NCBI GenBank assembly: GCA_050015675.1
Contig: JBEKAY010000010.1
Span: 20,138 to 84,137, forward strand
Length of the DNA: 64,000 nucleotides
From: Fen-1298 sp050015675
Lineage (GTDB): Bacteria > Bacteroidota > Ignavibacteria > UBA10030
Direction of reading: 5' to 3'
In this document: in pieces, positions 15,820 to 24,803 of the stretch
How positions within the stretch are numbered: the stretch's first letter is position 1
Layout of the letters: every line of letters starts with the position of its first letter
Notes under the pieces: model-generated
What the model saw: only the letters and a program-made list of their open reading frames with translations
Told to the model about the DNA's origin: nothing
Databases searched by the model: none
Program-made: the position numbers and the translations under genes

Positions 15820-18132
15820 ATGCTAAAAATAAATTCGCAATTTTTCATTTCCGCCTGGTTGTTCGATGTCTATCCATCTGATCATGGAGTAGCACTGTGG
15901 TTTATTGACCGTACCGGCAATCGTCTGCGCGTCTTCCGGCAATTTACGCCATACTTTTTTCTTCATCTTAATGCATCCGACACAAAGCGTGCAGTTGCAC
16001 TTGGTGCACGATGTCCGATTCCCGTCTCATTCACACCGACAACACGCACCGAGATTTACTCCGGCGACTCGATCGATGTTTTGCAGGTGTTCATTCATGA
16101 TCCGATGAAGTTGAGAGAAGCAGTGTGGTACTTTGAGAAATTTTTCCCCCACTTTGCATTTTTCAATTCTGACGTGTCCGTCGAACAACAATTTCTGTAT
16201 GAAACACAATTGTTTCCGCTGGCACTTGGCGATTACGAAATCAGCAGCGACGGCGAGCTTCTTTCCTGGCATCTGAATGACGACCGCGAAGCACCGGAAT
16301 ACGAACTGCCGCCGTTTTCCATCATACAGATTCGCAACAGCAACGATTTTGTTCCGCCGAAGTACCAAAAATTTCTCCAATTAGAAATCAGCTACGATAA
16401 CCGCACGTATGCGCTGGAGCAGGATTCTCCCAAAGAATTGCTCGATGCACTCAACTGGCATCTCTACCGATGTGACCCCGACATCTTGGTCACAGACTAC
16501 GGCGACGCGATTCTTCTGCCAAAACTTTTTGCTCTTTCCAGGCAATTCAATATTCCGCTGCTCCTCAACAGAGATACAAGCGCGAAGTTCGGCACAACGA
16601 AGGAATCCAGCTTTTTCCAGTACGGCAAAATTGTGCATACGGACGGCGCGTTCACGCTCGCGGGTCGCTGGCATGTGGATGCGCACAATTCCTTTACTGT
16701 TGCAGAGGCAGATCTTGACGGTCTGTTCGAAATGACACGCCTTACGCAGATGTGCGGACAGCGGCAGGCGCGCGCAAGCATCGGCACGTCTATGTCGTCT
16801 ATGCAGCTTTCATGGGCATACCGAAACAACGTTTTGATTCCATCGAAGAAGCGCGAACCGGAGGAATTCAAATCCGCCGCAACACTTCTGCTCGCCGACC
16901 GCGGCGGGCTCATCTTCAATCCGCCGCTTGGGTACCATGAAGACGTTGCCGAACTCGATTTCGCATCGATGTATCCGAGCATCATGGTTAACAATAACGT
17001 TTCGCCGGAAACAATCAACTGCCGCTGTTGTAAGAATGACGCAGTACCGGAGCTTGGGTACACGATCTGTGAAAAACGAAAAGGAGTTGTGCCGGAAACA
17101 CTTCGTGCCGTTGTAAAAAAACGCGCATACTACAAGATGATGAAAAAACAGTACAAGGGGAAGGATGAGGCGCTCTTCAAACGCTACGACTGCCGGCAAA
17201 GCGCACTCAAGTGGATGCTCGTGAGCTGCTTCGGATACCTCGGCTACAAGAACGCGCGGTTCGGACGCATCGAAGCTCATGAATCCGTGAACGCATTCTC
17301 GCGCGACATCATTCTCACCGCAAAAGAAATCGCCGAGAGCCGCAGCTACCGGCTCCTCCACGGAATCATCGATTGCATCTGGTTAAAAAAAAACGGTGCC
17401 ACGCAAAACGATTACGAAGAACTTGCCCGCGAAATCTCCGCACGCGTCGGCATCGACATTTCTCTGGAAGGCATCTACAACTGGATTCTCTTTCCCGCTT
17501 CCAAAACAGATCCGATGATCACTACAGCCAATCACTATGTCGGCTGGTACAAGTACGGCGACAGCAAAATGCGCGGTATCGAGGTCCGGCGCCGCGACAT
17601 GCCGAAGCTCATCAAGAATATGCAAAAAGCGATGCTGGAGAAGATGTCCATCGCCAGGAATGTTGAAGAACTATCGGCATTGGTACCAGAATTGTTGGAA
17701 GTTGCCCAAGGTTTCATTTCACTCCTTCAAAGCGGACGCGCAAACCCGATGGAATTGATCCTGAAACGTTACATCACGCACGAGGCAGATGAATATGTCA
17801 ACAACAGTATCAGTGCGGTTGTTTCAAAGATGGTGGAAGAGATGGGAGTGCATCTCTCGGCGGGCGAGTCGATCGAGTTCATCATTATAGATCAATCTGG
17901 AAAGAAAAAGCCGGAAAAAGCCAAGCCCATCGCGCTGTATGCATTCGAAGATGGCTACGACATCGAACAATACACCGAGCTTGCGTTGCGTGTCGTGGAA
18001 ACGCTGCTCCTGCCGGTTGGATATGACATAGACCGTCTCAAAGCACACTTCGACATCAACCAGCCAAAGCAAAAACGGCTGCCCAGACGTCCGAAGAATC
18101 AGGAACTGCCGTTATTCAGAATCGAGATTTAA
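15820..18132 (+). CDS. Family-B DNA polymerase, PolB2-like, with degenerate exonuclease
   Basis: 770 aa from ATG 15820. Motif A is intact: D380 in 'ELDFASMYPSIM'. Motif B is 'SALKWMLVSCFGYLG' (K464 kept; usual Asn-Ser-x-Tyr is Val-Ser-x-Phe). Motif C is 'HGIIDCIW' in place of YGDTDS: the first Asp is Ile, the second (D518, the metal ligand) is kept. The exonuclease region (about 185-310) lacks a clear DxE: Exo I is 'LQLEIS'. So polymerisation may survive while proofreading is probably lost, as expected for a translesion enzyme. Similar altered motifs define the archaeal PolB2 group. The gene is visibly richer in G+C than its neighbours. A TTG in frame at 15799 is a less likely start. Confidence 0.88.
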   Translation: MLKINSQFFISAWLFDVYPSDHGVALWFIDRTGNRLRVFRQFTPYFFLHLNASDTKRAVALGARCPIPVSFTPTTRTEIYSGDSIDVLQVFIHDPMKLREAVWYFEKFFPHFAFFNSDVSVEQQFLYETQLFPLALGDYEISSDGELLSWHLNDDREAPEYELPPFSIIQIRNSNDFVPPKYQKFLQLEISYDNRTYALEQDSPKELLDALNWHLYRCDPDILVTDYGDAILLPKLFALSRQFNIPLLLNRDTSAKFGTTKESSFFQYGKIVHTDGAFTLAGRWHVDAHNSFTVAEADLDGLFEMTRLTQMCGQRQARASIGTSMSSMQLSWAYRNNVLIPSKKREPEEFKSAATLLLADRGGLIFNPPLGYHEDVAELDFASMYPSIMVNNNVSPETINCRCCKNDAVPELGYTICEKRKGVVPETLRAVVKKRAYYKMMKKQYKGKDEALFKRYDCRQSALKWMLVSCFGYLGYKNARFGRIEAHESVNAFSRDIILTAKEIAESRSYRLLHGIIDCIWLKKNGATQNDYEELAREISARVGIDISLEGIYNWILFPASKTDPMITTANHYVGWYKYGDSKMRGIEVRRRDMPKLIKNMQKAMLEKMSIARNVEELSALVPELLEVAQGFISLLQSGRANPMELILKRYITHEADEYVNNSISAVVSKMVEEMGVHLSAGESIEFIIIDQSGKKKPEKAKPIALYAFEDGYDIEQYTELALRVVETLLLPVGYDIDRLKAHFDINQPKQKRLPRRPKNQELPLFRIEI

Positions 18133-18192
18133 ATGGGGCCGTGTGCGAAATGTCCTTGCGAGATTGGTAGAGAAATCGTATCTTTCCTTTAT

Positions 18193-18585
18193 ATGGACCA
18201 CAAGTTGAAACTAAAGTTACTAGATGAAAAGTTTGCTATCTGCAAAATGCCGCAGTTTGCAGAATTGCCCTCCGTCTTTGCCAAAGGAGAGATGTGTTTC
18301 GTTATGCGAACAGATGAAGACCTTACTATTATTAGTCCAGAGTTTATGGCGCCGGATAATGGTCAACAGGAAATTGGATATCGCTGCATACACACCACAG
18401 AACAAATTCCATCGGATACGACTGGCGTTCTTGTCTCTCTTGTAAAGCCATTGACTGATGCAGGGATCAGTATATTTGTGGTTTCTACCTTCAGCTCCGA
18501 TTACATCTTTCTGATGGAAGAACATCTCGTAAAGGCAACGCAAGCGCTCCAGCATGCGGGACACGAGTTTGTTCACGAAGAGTAA
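18193..18585 (+). CDS. ACT-domain protein
   Basis: 130 aa from the ATG at 18193. 'LKLKLLDEKFAICKMPQFAELP' at the start and 'VLVSLVKPLTDAGISIFVVSTFSSDYIFLMEEHLVKATQALQHAGH' (read in parts) at the end are typical of small tandem ACT-like amino-acid-binding proteins. The frame is open upstream to an ATG at 18133 immediately after the polymerase stop, adding a Cys-rich segment that these proteins usually lack. It is the last gene on this strand before the convergent histidine operon. It may be co-transcribed with the polymerase by position only. Confidence 0.78.
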   Translation: MDHKLKLKLLDEKFAICKMPQFAELPSVFAKGEMCFVMRTDEDLTIISPEFMAPDNGQQEIGYRCIHTTEQIPSDTTGVLVSLVKPLTDAGISIFVVSTFSSDYIFLMEEHLVKATQALQHAGHEFVHEE

Positions 18586-18595
18586 TTGTTAAATT

Positions 18596-18688
18596 ACAAA
18601 TCTCAAATTTCAAAATACAAACAAGTTCCAACGTTCAAATAGTCTTTTGCATTTGTTATTTGGAATTTGTTTGATATTCAAGATTTGT
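18596..18688. repeat. A+T-rich imperfect inverted repeat between convergent genes
   Basis: 'acaaatctcaaatttcaaa' (from 18596) faces 'tttggaatttg...caagatttgt' (to 18688), giving a long imperfect hairpin with interruptions. It fills most of the space between the ACT gene and hisIE, where it may stop transcription from both sides. Confidence 0.45.
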
Positions 18689-18706
18689 CTTTTGAATTTT
18701 AGGAAA

Positions 18707-19306
18707 TTATTTCATTCGACTTTGCAATTCTTTTATCACATCAGCGAGCTCCAAATCCTGCTGACGTAAAAGTACGAGAAGGTGAAAGAGAAGATCTGCG
18801 GATTCTTCTGTGAAACGTTTTTTATCTCCAAGGACTGATGCGAGCGCAACTTCCACGCCTTCTTCTCCAACTTTTTGTGCGATACGCGGTGTTCCTTCTT
18901 TGAATAGTTTCGATGTGTAAGATCCTTCCGGCATCATTTGCTTGCGGCTGCGAATGGTTTCTTCCAACCTGCATAGTACATTGCCTACGTCTATCATTTC
19001 ATCTTCACCAAAACAGGTGAACTGATTCGTGTGGCATACGGGCCCATGGGGAATTGCTTTGATGAGAAGCGAATCGTTATCGCAATCCGTTTGCAAAGAA
19101 ACAAATTCAAGGAAATGGCCAGACGTTTCTCCTTTTTGCCATAAACGCTTTTTGGTGCGGCTCCAGAAAGTTACCTTCTTATCAGCGAGTGTTTTTTCTA
19201 TCGCTTTGGGATTCATAAATCCGACCATAAGCACTTGGTTCGTTCGGGCATCTTGAATAACGACAGGAACAAGTCCGCCTAATTTATCAAAGTTCAATGT
19301 ATCCAT
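18707..19306 (-). CDS. hisI: Bifunctional phosphoribosyl-AMP cyclohydrolase / phosphoribosyl-ATP pyrophosphatase
   Basis: 199 aa, a HisIE fusion. The HisI part (1-105) has 'VLMVGFMNPKAIEKTL', 'FWSRTKKRLWQKGETSG' and the metal-binding 'DCDNDSLLIKAIPHGPVCHT'. The HisE part (about 115-199) has 'GTPRIAQKVGEEGVEVALA' and 'EESADLLFHLLVLLRQQDLEL'. It catalyses steps 2 and 3 of histidine biosynthesis. It is the last gene of the operon; its start overlaps the hisF stop by one base. Confidence 0.97.
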   Translation of the reverse strand: MDTLNFDKLGGLVPVVIQDARTNQVLMVGFMNPKAIEKTLADKKVTFWSRTKKRLWQKGETSGHFLEFVSLQTDCDNDSLLIKAIPHGPVCHTNQFTCFGEDEMIDVGNVLCRLEETIRSRKQMMPEGSYTSKLFKEGTPRIAQKVGEEGVEVALASVLGDKKRFTEESADLLFHLLVLLRQQDLELADVIKELQSRMK

Positions 19307-20061
19307 TACCTTCGCACCGGAATATTATTATCGTGAAGAAATGATTTCAGTTCGGAAATCGAAATTCTGTTATAGTGAAAAATGCTAGCCGCTAACACAG
19401 CATCAGCATGACCAAGCAGGATTGCATCCCGCAAATGTTCTTTACTGCCGGCACCGCCTGAAGCAATCAATGGAACGGAAACGCGATCCGATATGGCTCT
19501 GAGTAACTCAACATCATAACCTGCCGTCGTTCCGTCACGATCCATTGATGTAACGAGCAATTCGCCGGCACCGCGTTGAACTACTTCATCTGCCCAGAGA
19601 AGCGCATCCCTACCTGTCGATTCCGTACCGGCTTTTGTCCAGACTGTCCAGCTCCCATTGCTCCTTTTAACATCAAGTGCAACGACAACAGATTGCGAGC
19701 CAACACGCTTGCTCGCTTCATCAATAAATGATGGACGTGCAAGAACTGCAGAGTTGAGCGAAACTTTATCTGCGCCTGCCTCAAGTGCACATCCGGCATC
19801 ATCCACAGTGCTAATGCCGCCACCCACGGTGAATGGAATTTGAATTGCTTCTGCTACCTGTTCGACCATTTGTAAAAAAGTTTTTCGTCCTTCGAGCGTT
19901 GCACTAATATCAAGAAAAACCAATTCATCAGCGCCTTCTTCGGAGTACCGTGCGGCTAACTCAACGGGATCGCCTGCATCGCGTAGCTGCAGAAAATTTG
20001 TCCCTTTCACCGTTCTACCGTCTTTCACATCGAGACAAGGGATAATACGTTTTGTCAACAT
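19306..20061 (-). CDS. hisF: Imidazole glycerol phosphate synthase, cyclase subunit
   Basis: 251 aa (beta/alpha)8 barrel. 'RIIPCLDVKDGRTVKG' carries the catalytic Asp of the first strand, 'VALDVKRSNGSWTVWTKAGTEST' and 'LLVTSMDRDGTTAGYD' the second Asp, and 'PLIASGGAGSKEH' the phosphate site. It works with HisH to make IGP and AICAR. It overlaps hisA by 7 bases and hisIE by 1 base. Confidence 0.98.
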   Translation of the reverse strand: MLTKRIIPCLDVKDGRTVKGTNFLQLRDAGDPVELAARYSEEGADELVFLDISATLEGRKTFLQMVEQVAEAIQIPFTVGGGISTVDDAGCALEAGADKVSLNSAVLARPSFIDEASKRVGSQSVVVALDVKRSNGSWTVWTKAGTESTGRDALLWADEVVQRGAGELLVTSMDRDGTTAGYDVELLRAISDRVSVPLIASGGAGSKEHLRDAILLGHADAVLAASIFHYNRISISELKSFLHDNNIPVRR

Positions 20062-20783
20062 ACAGCACCGTTCATTTTTGCAAGTTCACCGATCGGCAGC
20101 TTGTTCTCATAGATGGCTTTGCCAACGATGACACCGGTAAGCTCTGCTTTCCTTAATACTTGCACATCTTCAAGTGTCGATATGCCTCCGGAAGCGATAA
20201 TGGATTGTTCTGGGAAAGCCGATTTGAGATTTTGATAAAAATCAATATTCACTCCACCCAGCATACCATCGCGCGAAATATCTGTGCAAATGAATATCTT
20301 CGCATTACGCTTCATCATATCCAGTACAAACCCCATCGGCGCACGATGACTGTCTTCTAACCAGCCGCTGATGGCAACCGAATTATCTTTCACATCCATT
20401 CCAATAACAATCCTTTCGGCGCCAAACTGCTTAATCCAATACTCCACTAACTCCGGCGACTTTGTCGCCACACTGCCGATGACAACGCGCGACACTCCGA
20501 TTTCAATCAGTTTCTTTATATCATCAGTCGTGCGAATGCCGCCTCCGACTTCCACTTGCAATCCCGGTACGGCGAGGATGGATATGATAGAATCCCAATT
20601 TACAATCTTCTTTTCCTTTGCTCCCTGCAAATCTACAACGTGCAGAAACTTGAATCCGACATCCGCAAATTGCTTTGCTACTTCTGCAGGCGATGCAGCG
20701 TAAACAGTTTTTTGCTTGTAATCACCTTGACGCAGGCGAACACATTTACCGTCAAGAATATCGATTGCCGGAATTATTAACAT
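20055..20783 (-). CDS. hisA: ProFAR isomerase
   Basis: 242 aa (beta/alpha)8 barrel. 'IIPAIDILDGKCVRLRQGDYKQKTVY' has the catalytic Asp at strand 1, 'EVGGGIRTTDDI' and 'IIASGGISTLEDV' form the two phosphate-binding loops, and 'CTDISRDGMLGGVN' has the second catalytic Asp. It performs the Amadori isomerisation step of histidine synthesis. It overlaps hisH and hisF by 7 bases each. Confidence 0.98.
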   Translation of the reverse strand: MLIIPAIDILDGKCVRLRQGDYKQKTVYAASPAEVAKQFADVGFKFLHVVDLQGAKEKKIVNWDSIISILAVPGLQVEVGGGIRTTDDIKKLIEIGVSRVVIGSVATKSPELVEYWIKQFGAERIVIGMDVKDNSVAISGWLEDSHRAPMGFVLDMMKRNAKIFICTDISRDGMLGGVNIDFYQNLKSAFPEQSIIASGGISTLEDVQVLRKAELTGVIVGKAIYENKLPIGELAKMNGAVC

Positions 20784-21370
20784 ACCTCAACAAAATTTTT
20801 CAGAATTCGTAATCCAGCTTTACCGGATTTTTCGGGATGGAACTGAACGCCGTAATAATTCTTCTGTTGTATTGCCGATGTGAACTGTACACCATAGTCC
20901 GTTATCCCGATGGTTACCGGTACAACCGGTGCGTAATAGGAATGGACGAAATAGAAATTCTCGCTCGAAATAATTCCAGAGAATAATGGATTTTTTCCAT
21001 CCTGCTGAACTTGATTCCATCCCATGTGCGGTACTTTTAGTTGAGACATACCACTATTGAACCGCTCGTTTGTACCGGAAATAATACTCAAACATTCGGT
21101 GGCGCGCTCTGTCGTATGTTCAAATAACAATTGCATTCCCAGGCAGATACCAAGAAATGGAACGGTTACTTCTTTCAACCAATCTGTAAGTCCGTTATGC
21201 ACAAGCGCGTCCATTGCACTTCGTGCTTCGCCAACTCCCGGAAAAATAAGTTTATCAGCTTTATTGAGCTCGTTACAATCGTTAGAGACAAAATGCGGTA
21301 CACTGAGCCGATTGAGCGCATTGCTTACCGATCGAATATTACCAGCACCGTAATTAATAATCCCAATCAC
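20777..21370 (-). CDS. hisH: Imidazole glycerol phosphate synthase, glutaminase subunit
   Basis: 197 aa class I glutamine amidotransferase. The nucleophile Cys is in 'PFLGICLGMQLLFE' (about residue 77), the His-Glu pair in 'GVQFHPEKSG' near the end, and 'LIFPGVGEARSAM' gives the oxyanion region. It supplies ammonia to HisF. It overlaps both neighbours by a few bases within the operon. Confidence 0.98.
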   Translation of the reverse strand: MIGIINYGAGNIRSVSNALNRLSVPHFVSNDCNELNKADKLIFPGVGEARSAMDALVHNGLTDWLKEVTVPFLGICLGMQLLFEHTTERATECLSIISGTNERFNSGMSQLKVPHMGWNQVQQDGKNPLFSGIISSENFYFVHSYYAPVVPVTIGITDYGVQFTSAIQQKNYYGVQFHPEKSGKAGLRILKNFVEVC

Positions 21371-22458
21371 AACACACCTTTCGTTGAAGGAAGCACATCG
21401 GCATTTTGTTCGTTCTGTGTTACTGCCTGCCGCAACGCACGCGCTACCGCTTTGAAGATTGCTTCAATCTTGTGATGATCATTTCTGCCGGTAACAGTAA
21501 TGTGGAGATTTGCCCGCAAACCGTCGGCAAATGCGCGGAAGAAATCTTCCACTAATTCTGTCGGAAATTCGCCGACCTTTTCACGCTCGAATGGTGCATT
21601 GAACGAACAGAACGGTCGCCCGCCTAAATCCAGTGCCACCTGTGCGAGCGATTCATCCATCGGTAAAAGAAATCCGTACCGCTCGATGCCGCGCTTATCG
21701 CCAAGCGCTTGTCGGATTGCATCGCCAAGTACTAACCCCGTGTCTTCGACGCTGTGATGTTCATCCACGTGAAGATCGCCTTGTACTTCGATTTTCATAT
21801 CGATGCCGGAATGTTTCGACAGTAAAGCAAGCATGTGATCGAAGAAACCTATACCGGAATTTATTTCATAATTGCCCGTGCCATCTAAACATACTTCCAC
21901 AGAAATTGTTGTCTCTGCTGTTTTTCGCTTGATAGCTGTCGAGCGATCTGACCGAACAATGTACCGGCATAGTTCGATAAAGCTTTCATTTTTAAAATCG
22001 GCACGTGTTAATTCGTCAGATGTCAAGCGGACAGCTGTGCAGCCAATATTTCGGGCAAGCTGGACGTCCGTTTCACGATCTCCAAACACGAATGAATGCA
22101 GAAGATCAACTTTATTGGTATGAATAAATTCATCTACTAAACCCGTCTTAGGCTTCCGGCACGCACAGTTTTCTTTTGCACCATGCGGGCAAACGAATAC
22201 AGCGTTGAATTGAATTCCTTCACCACTAAGCAACCGCGTTAATTTGTTCTGAACAATTTCGTACGTTTCAATTGGATATGCTGATGATCCAAGATTATCT
22301 TGATTCGACACCATCACCAAAACGTATCCTCGATTCTGCAAAAGACACAGCCCTTGAATGACGCCAGGAATTAATTCCAGCTTCTCCAAAGAATCCACTT
22401 GCTCATCAGGCGGTTCTACAATGATGGTGCCGTCACGATCAAGAAAAACAACTTTCAT
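21367..22458 (-). CDS. hisB: Bifunctional histidinol-phosphatase / imidazoleglycerol-phosphate dehydratase
   Basis: 363 aa from ATG 22458, whose ATGA overlaps the hisC stop. The N-terminal HAD phosphatase (1-160) has 'VVFLDRDGTIIVEP' (D7, D9), zinc-binding Cys in 'VCPHGAKENCACRKPKTGL', and 'VFGDRETDVQLA'. The C-terminal IGP dehydratase (about 175-363) has 'GFFDHMLALLSKHSG', 'DEHHSVEDTGLVLGDA', 'DGLRANLHITVTGRNDHHKIEAIFKAVARALR' (in parts). This fusion is typical of Bacteroidota-type and gamma-proteobacterial HisB. The frame is open further upstream, but that extension lies within hisC. Confidence 0.97.
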   Translation of the reverse strand: MKVVFLDRDGTIIVEPPDEQVDSLEKLELIPGVIQGLCLLQNRGYVLVMVSNQDNLGSSAYPIETYEIVQNKLTRLLSGEGIQFNAVFVCPHGAKENCACRKPKTGLVDEFIHTNKVDLLHSFVFGDRETDVQLARNIGCTAVRLTSDELTRADFKNESFIELCRYIVRSDRSTAIKRKTAETTISVEVCLDGTGNYEINSGIGFFDHMLALLSKHSGIDMKIEVQGDLHVDEHHSVEDTGLVLGDAIRQALGDKRGIERYGFLLPMDESLAQVALDLGGRPFCSFNAPFEREKVGEFPTELVEDFFRAFADGLRANLHITVTGRNDHHKIEAIFKAVARALRQAVTQNEQNADVLPSTKGVL

Positions 22459-23501
22459 GCGCAATACTCCTTCATTGCTCGAATCAATTGTTTGTTCTCC
22501 TGTCTTGTACCGACGGTAACGCGCAAACAATTCTGCAGGAGCGGTTCTGTACTGCGATTACGAACAATAATTTCTTTCGTTGTTAAATATTCATAAAGCG
22601 CCGTTGCATTTTTGCATCGAACAAGGATAAAGTTCGCATCGGATGGAAAAACATTTTCAATGCATGGTATAGCTGCCAGGTTAGTAGAAAGCCATTCGCG
22701 TTCTTTCACAATCGCATTGATTGTTCCGCGTAATTTTTTCCCTTTGCTAAGCGCTTGAAGCGCTGCCCGGCTTGTCAGCGTGTTAATATTGTATGGTGCT
22801 TTGACTTTCAGCATAAAAGATACAACAATCGGATCGGCTATGCAGTAACCGAGACGAATTCCTGCTAATCCCCACGCTTTTGAAAGCGTACGCAGCACAA
22901 CAAGATTAGCATGCATGAAGACTTGTTTTCCAATCGATGTTGATTGGGCAAAATCTATATAGGCTTCATCAACAATAACCATAGCTCCAAGTTGGCACAA
23001 CGCAAAAATATCTTCCGAAGATAATAAGTTTGCTGTGGGATTATTTGGCGAACAGCAGAAGATAAGTTTTGTCGTTGCATCGATTGTCTTCTTCACAGCA
23101 TCGTGATTAATTTGGAATTTATCATTCAGCAAACACGAACGGATTTGCACATCTTGAATCGATGCAGCTACCCGGTACATTCCATATGTCGGTTCCAAAA
23201 GAATTACAGAATCACGCTTCGGTTCACAAAATACGCGCACCAGCAAATCAATTACTTCATCCGATCCCACGCCAACAAATATATTTTCTGCCGCAACGCC
23301 ATTTATATTGGCAAGGATAGTTCGTAATTCACGCTGGTACGGATCAGGATAACGGTTAAGAGATAAACCGTCATCTACCAGAACGCTTCCGAAAGAATTC
23401 TCGTTGGCATCAAGGAGGAGACCGGAGAGAAAATCCTGACGTGCACTGTGATACGGTTTCAATGCGCGGATATTTGTTCGGATAAGTGATTCTATATTCA
23501 T
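22455..23501 (-). CDS. hisC: Histidinol-phosphate aminotransferase
   Basis: 348 aa fold-type I PLP enzyme. 'LLDANENSFG' at the start, 'VGVGSDEVIDLLVR', 'FCCSPNNPTANLL' and 'VIVDEAYIDFA' hold the cofactor; the Schiff-base lysine is in 'VLRTLSKAWGLAGIRLG'. It transaminates imidazole-acetol phosphate to histidinol phosphate. It lies 12 bases after hisD and overlaps hisB by 4 bases. Confidence 0.97.
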   Translation of the reverse strand: MNIESLIRTNIRALKPYHSARQDFLSGLLLDANENSFGSVLVDDGLSLNRYPDPYQRELRTILANINGVAAENIFVGVGSDEVIDLLVRVFCEPKRDSVILLEPTYGMYRVAASIQDVQIRSCLLNDKFQINHDAVKKTIDATTKLIFCCSPNNPTANLLSSEDIFALCQLGAMVIVDEAYIDFAQSTSIGKQVFMHANLVVLRTLSKAWGLAGIRLGYCIADPIVVSFMLKVKAPYNINTLTSRAALQALSKGKKLRGTINAIVKEREWLSTNLAAIPCIENVFPSDANFILVRCKNATALYEYLTTKEIIVRNRSTEPLLQNCLRVTVGTRQENKQLIRAMKEYCA

Positions 23502-23513
23502 GTGATTAAGCTG

Positions 23514-24803
23514 TTACTTTGAAAGTCGAGATGTGACAGCGCGTGCATGTGCCTGCAAACCCTCAATTGACGCAAACGCGGCCAATGTTGGTGCCAGGCT
23601 CTCAAGACCAGATTTTGTAATAGATTGAAACGTAACATTTTTCAGAAAACTATCAAGCGAGACACCACTTGCCCAGCGAGCAGTACCGCTGGTCGGCAGG
23701 GTATGATTTGTGCCTGATGCGTAATCTCCTGCCGTAACAGGAGCAAATGATCCTACAAAAACTGACCCGGCATTTATAATCGATGGAACAACTGCTTCTG
23801 CGTTTTGCATATTGATGATAAGATGCTCTGGCGCGTAATCGTTGGAAAATCGAACAGCTGATTCCAAAGTATCGCATACGAGAATGTAGCTTCTTTCAAA
23901 AGAAGCCGCAACAATTTTATTTCTTGAAAACTCGGCGACTCGTTCAGGTAATACTGTAAGAACATTCGCTGCAAGTGATTCGCTTGTTGTTACCAGCACA
24001 GCCTGAGCATCAGCATCGTGCTCTGCCTGGGAGATCAAATCATATGCTACAACATCCGGATTTGCCGTTTCATCAGAAAGAATTAAAACCTCCGATGGTC
24101 CGGCTATTAGGTCTATTGCTGCGCCCTCAGGGTCGGTCGATACAAATTGTTTTGCTGCAGTCACGTAGCGATTGCCAGGACCGAATATTTTGTCCACTTT
24201 CGGAATAGTCTCTGTTCCGTACGCCATCGCTGCAATTGCTTGTGCACCGCCGACTTTGTACACTTCATGAATTCCAATCATTGCAGCAGTTGCAAGCACG
24301 AGCGAGTCGATAGAACCATTTGCCTTTGGAGGTGAACATAACACGATGCGCGTACATCCAGCGAGCACTGCTGGAATTCCGAGCATCAATACTGTTGACG
24401 GCAACGGCGCCGAACCTGCAGGCACGTACAAACCAACCCGTTCAATAGGGCGCGCCTCACGCCAGCATACAACACCTTCCATCGTCGTGATACGCTGTGT
24501 CTTATTCAGATGGGATTCATGGAAGGTTCTGATATTTTTTGCTGCTATATTTAGTGCGTCTATAAATTTAGGCGAGAGTTGTTTTTTTGCCGCTTCAAAT
24601 TCTTCTGCCGATACACGAAGTGTTTGTACTTCTGCTTTATCAAACTTTCTGCTATACTCACGCACCGCGTCATCGCCACGCCGTTTGATCGTGAGGCACA
24701 CTTCCTGAACAATCTGCCCTGTATCACTTTGTTGTGTGCTTGGACGCCGAAGAAGAGCAAGGCGTTCTTCTCTCGTCAATTTATTTTCAGAATAAATTTT
24801 CAT
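23514..24803 (-). CDS. hisD: Histidinol dehydrogenase
   Basis: 429 aa, the normal length. 'VGLYVPAGSAPLPSTVLMLGIPA', 'KVGGAQAIAAMAYGTETIPKVDKIFGPGNRYV' (in parts), the zinc ligands in 'SQAEHDADAQAVLV' and 'TAGDYASGTNHTLPTSG' are all present. It carries out the last two NAD-dependent oxidations to histidine. It overlaps hisG by 4 bases. Confidence 0.98.
   Translation of the reverse strand: MKIYSENKLTREERLALLRRPSTQQSDTGQIVQEVCLTIKRRGDDAVREYSRKFDKAEVQTLRVSAEEFEAAKKQLSPKFIDALNIAAKNIRTFHESHLNKTQRITTMEGVVCWREARPIERVGLYVPAGSAPLPSTVLMLGIPAVLAGCTRIVLCSPPKANGSIDSLVLATAAMIGIHEVYKVGGAQAIAAMAYGTETIPKVDKIFGPGNRYVTAAKQFVSTDPEGAAIDLIAGPSEVLILSDETANPDVVAYDLISQAEHDADAQAVLVTTSESLAANVLTVLPERVAEFSRNKIVAASFERSYILVCDTLESAVRFSNDYAPEHLIINMQNAEAVVPSIINAGSVFVGSFAPVTAGDYASGTNHTLPTSGTARWASGVSLDSFLKNVTFQSITKSGLESLAPTLAAFASIEGLQAHARAVTSRLSK

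Noticed and set aside
16497..17361. Long antisense open frames within the polymerase gene
   Set aside because: They mirror the G+C-rich codon use of the polymerase, which has all its motifs on the plus strand; no binding sites and no recognisable families.
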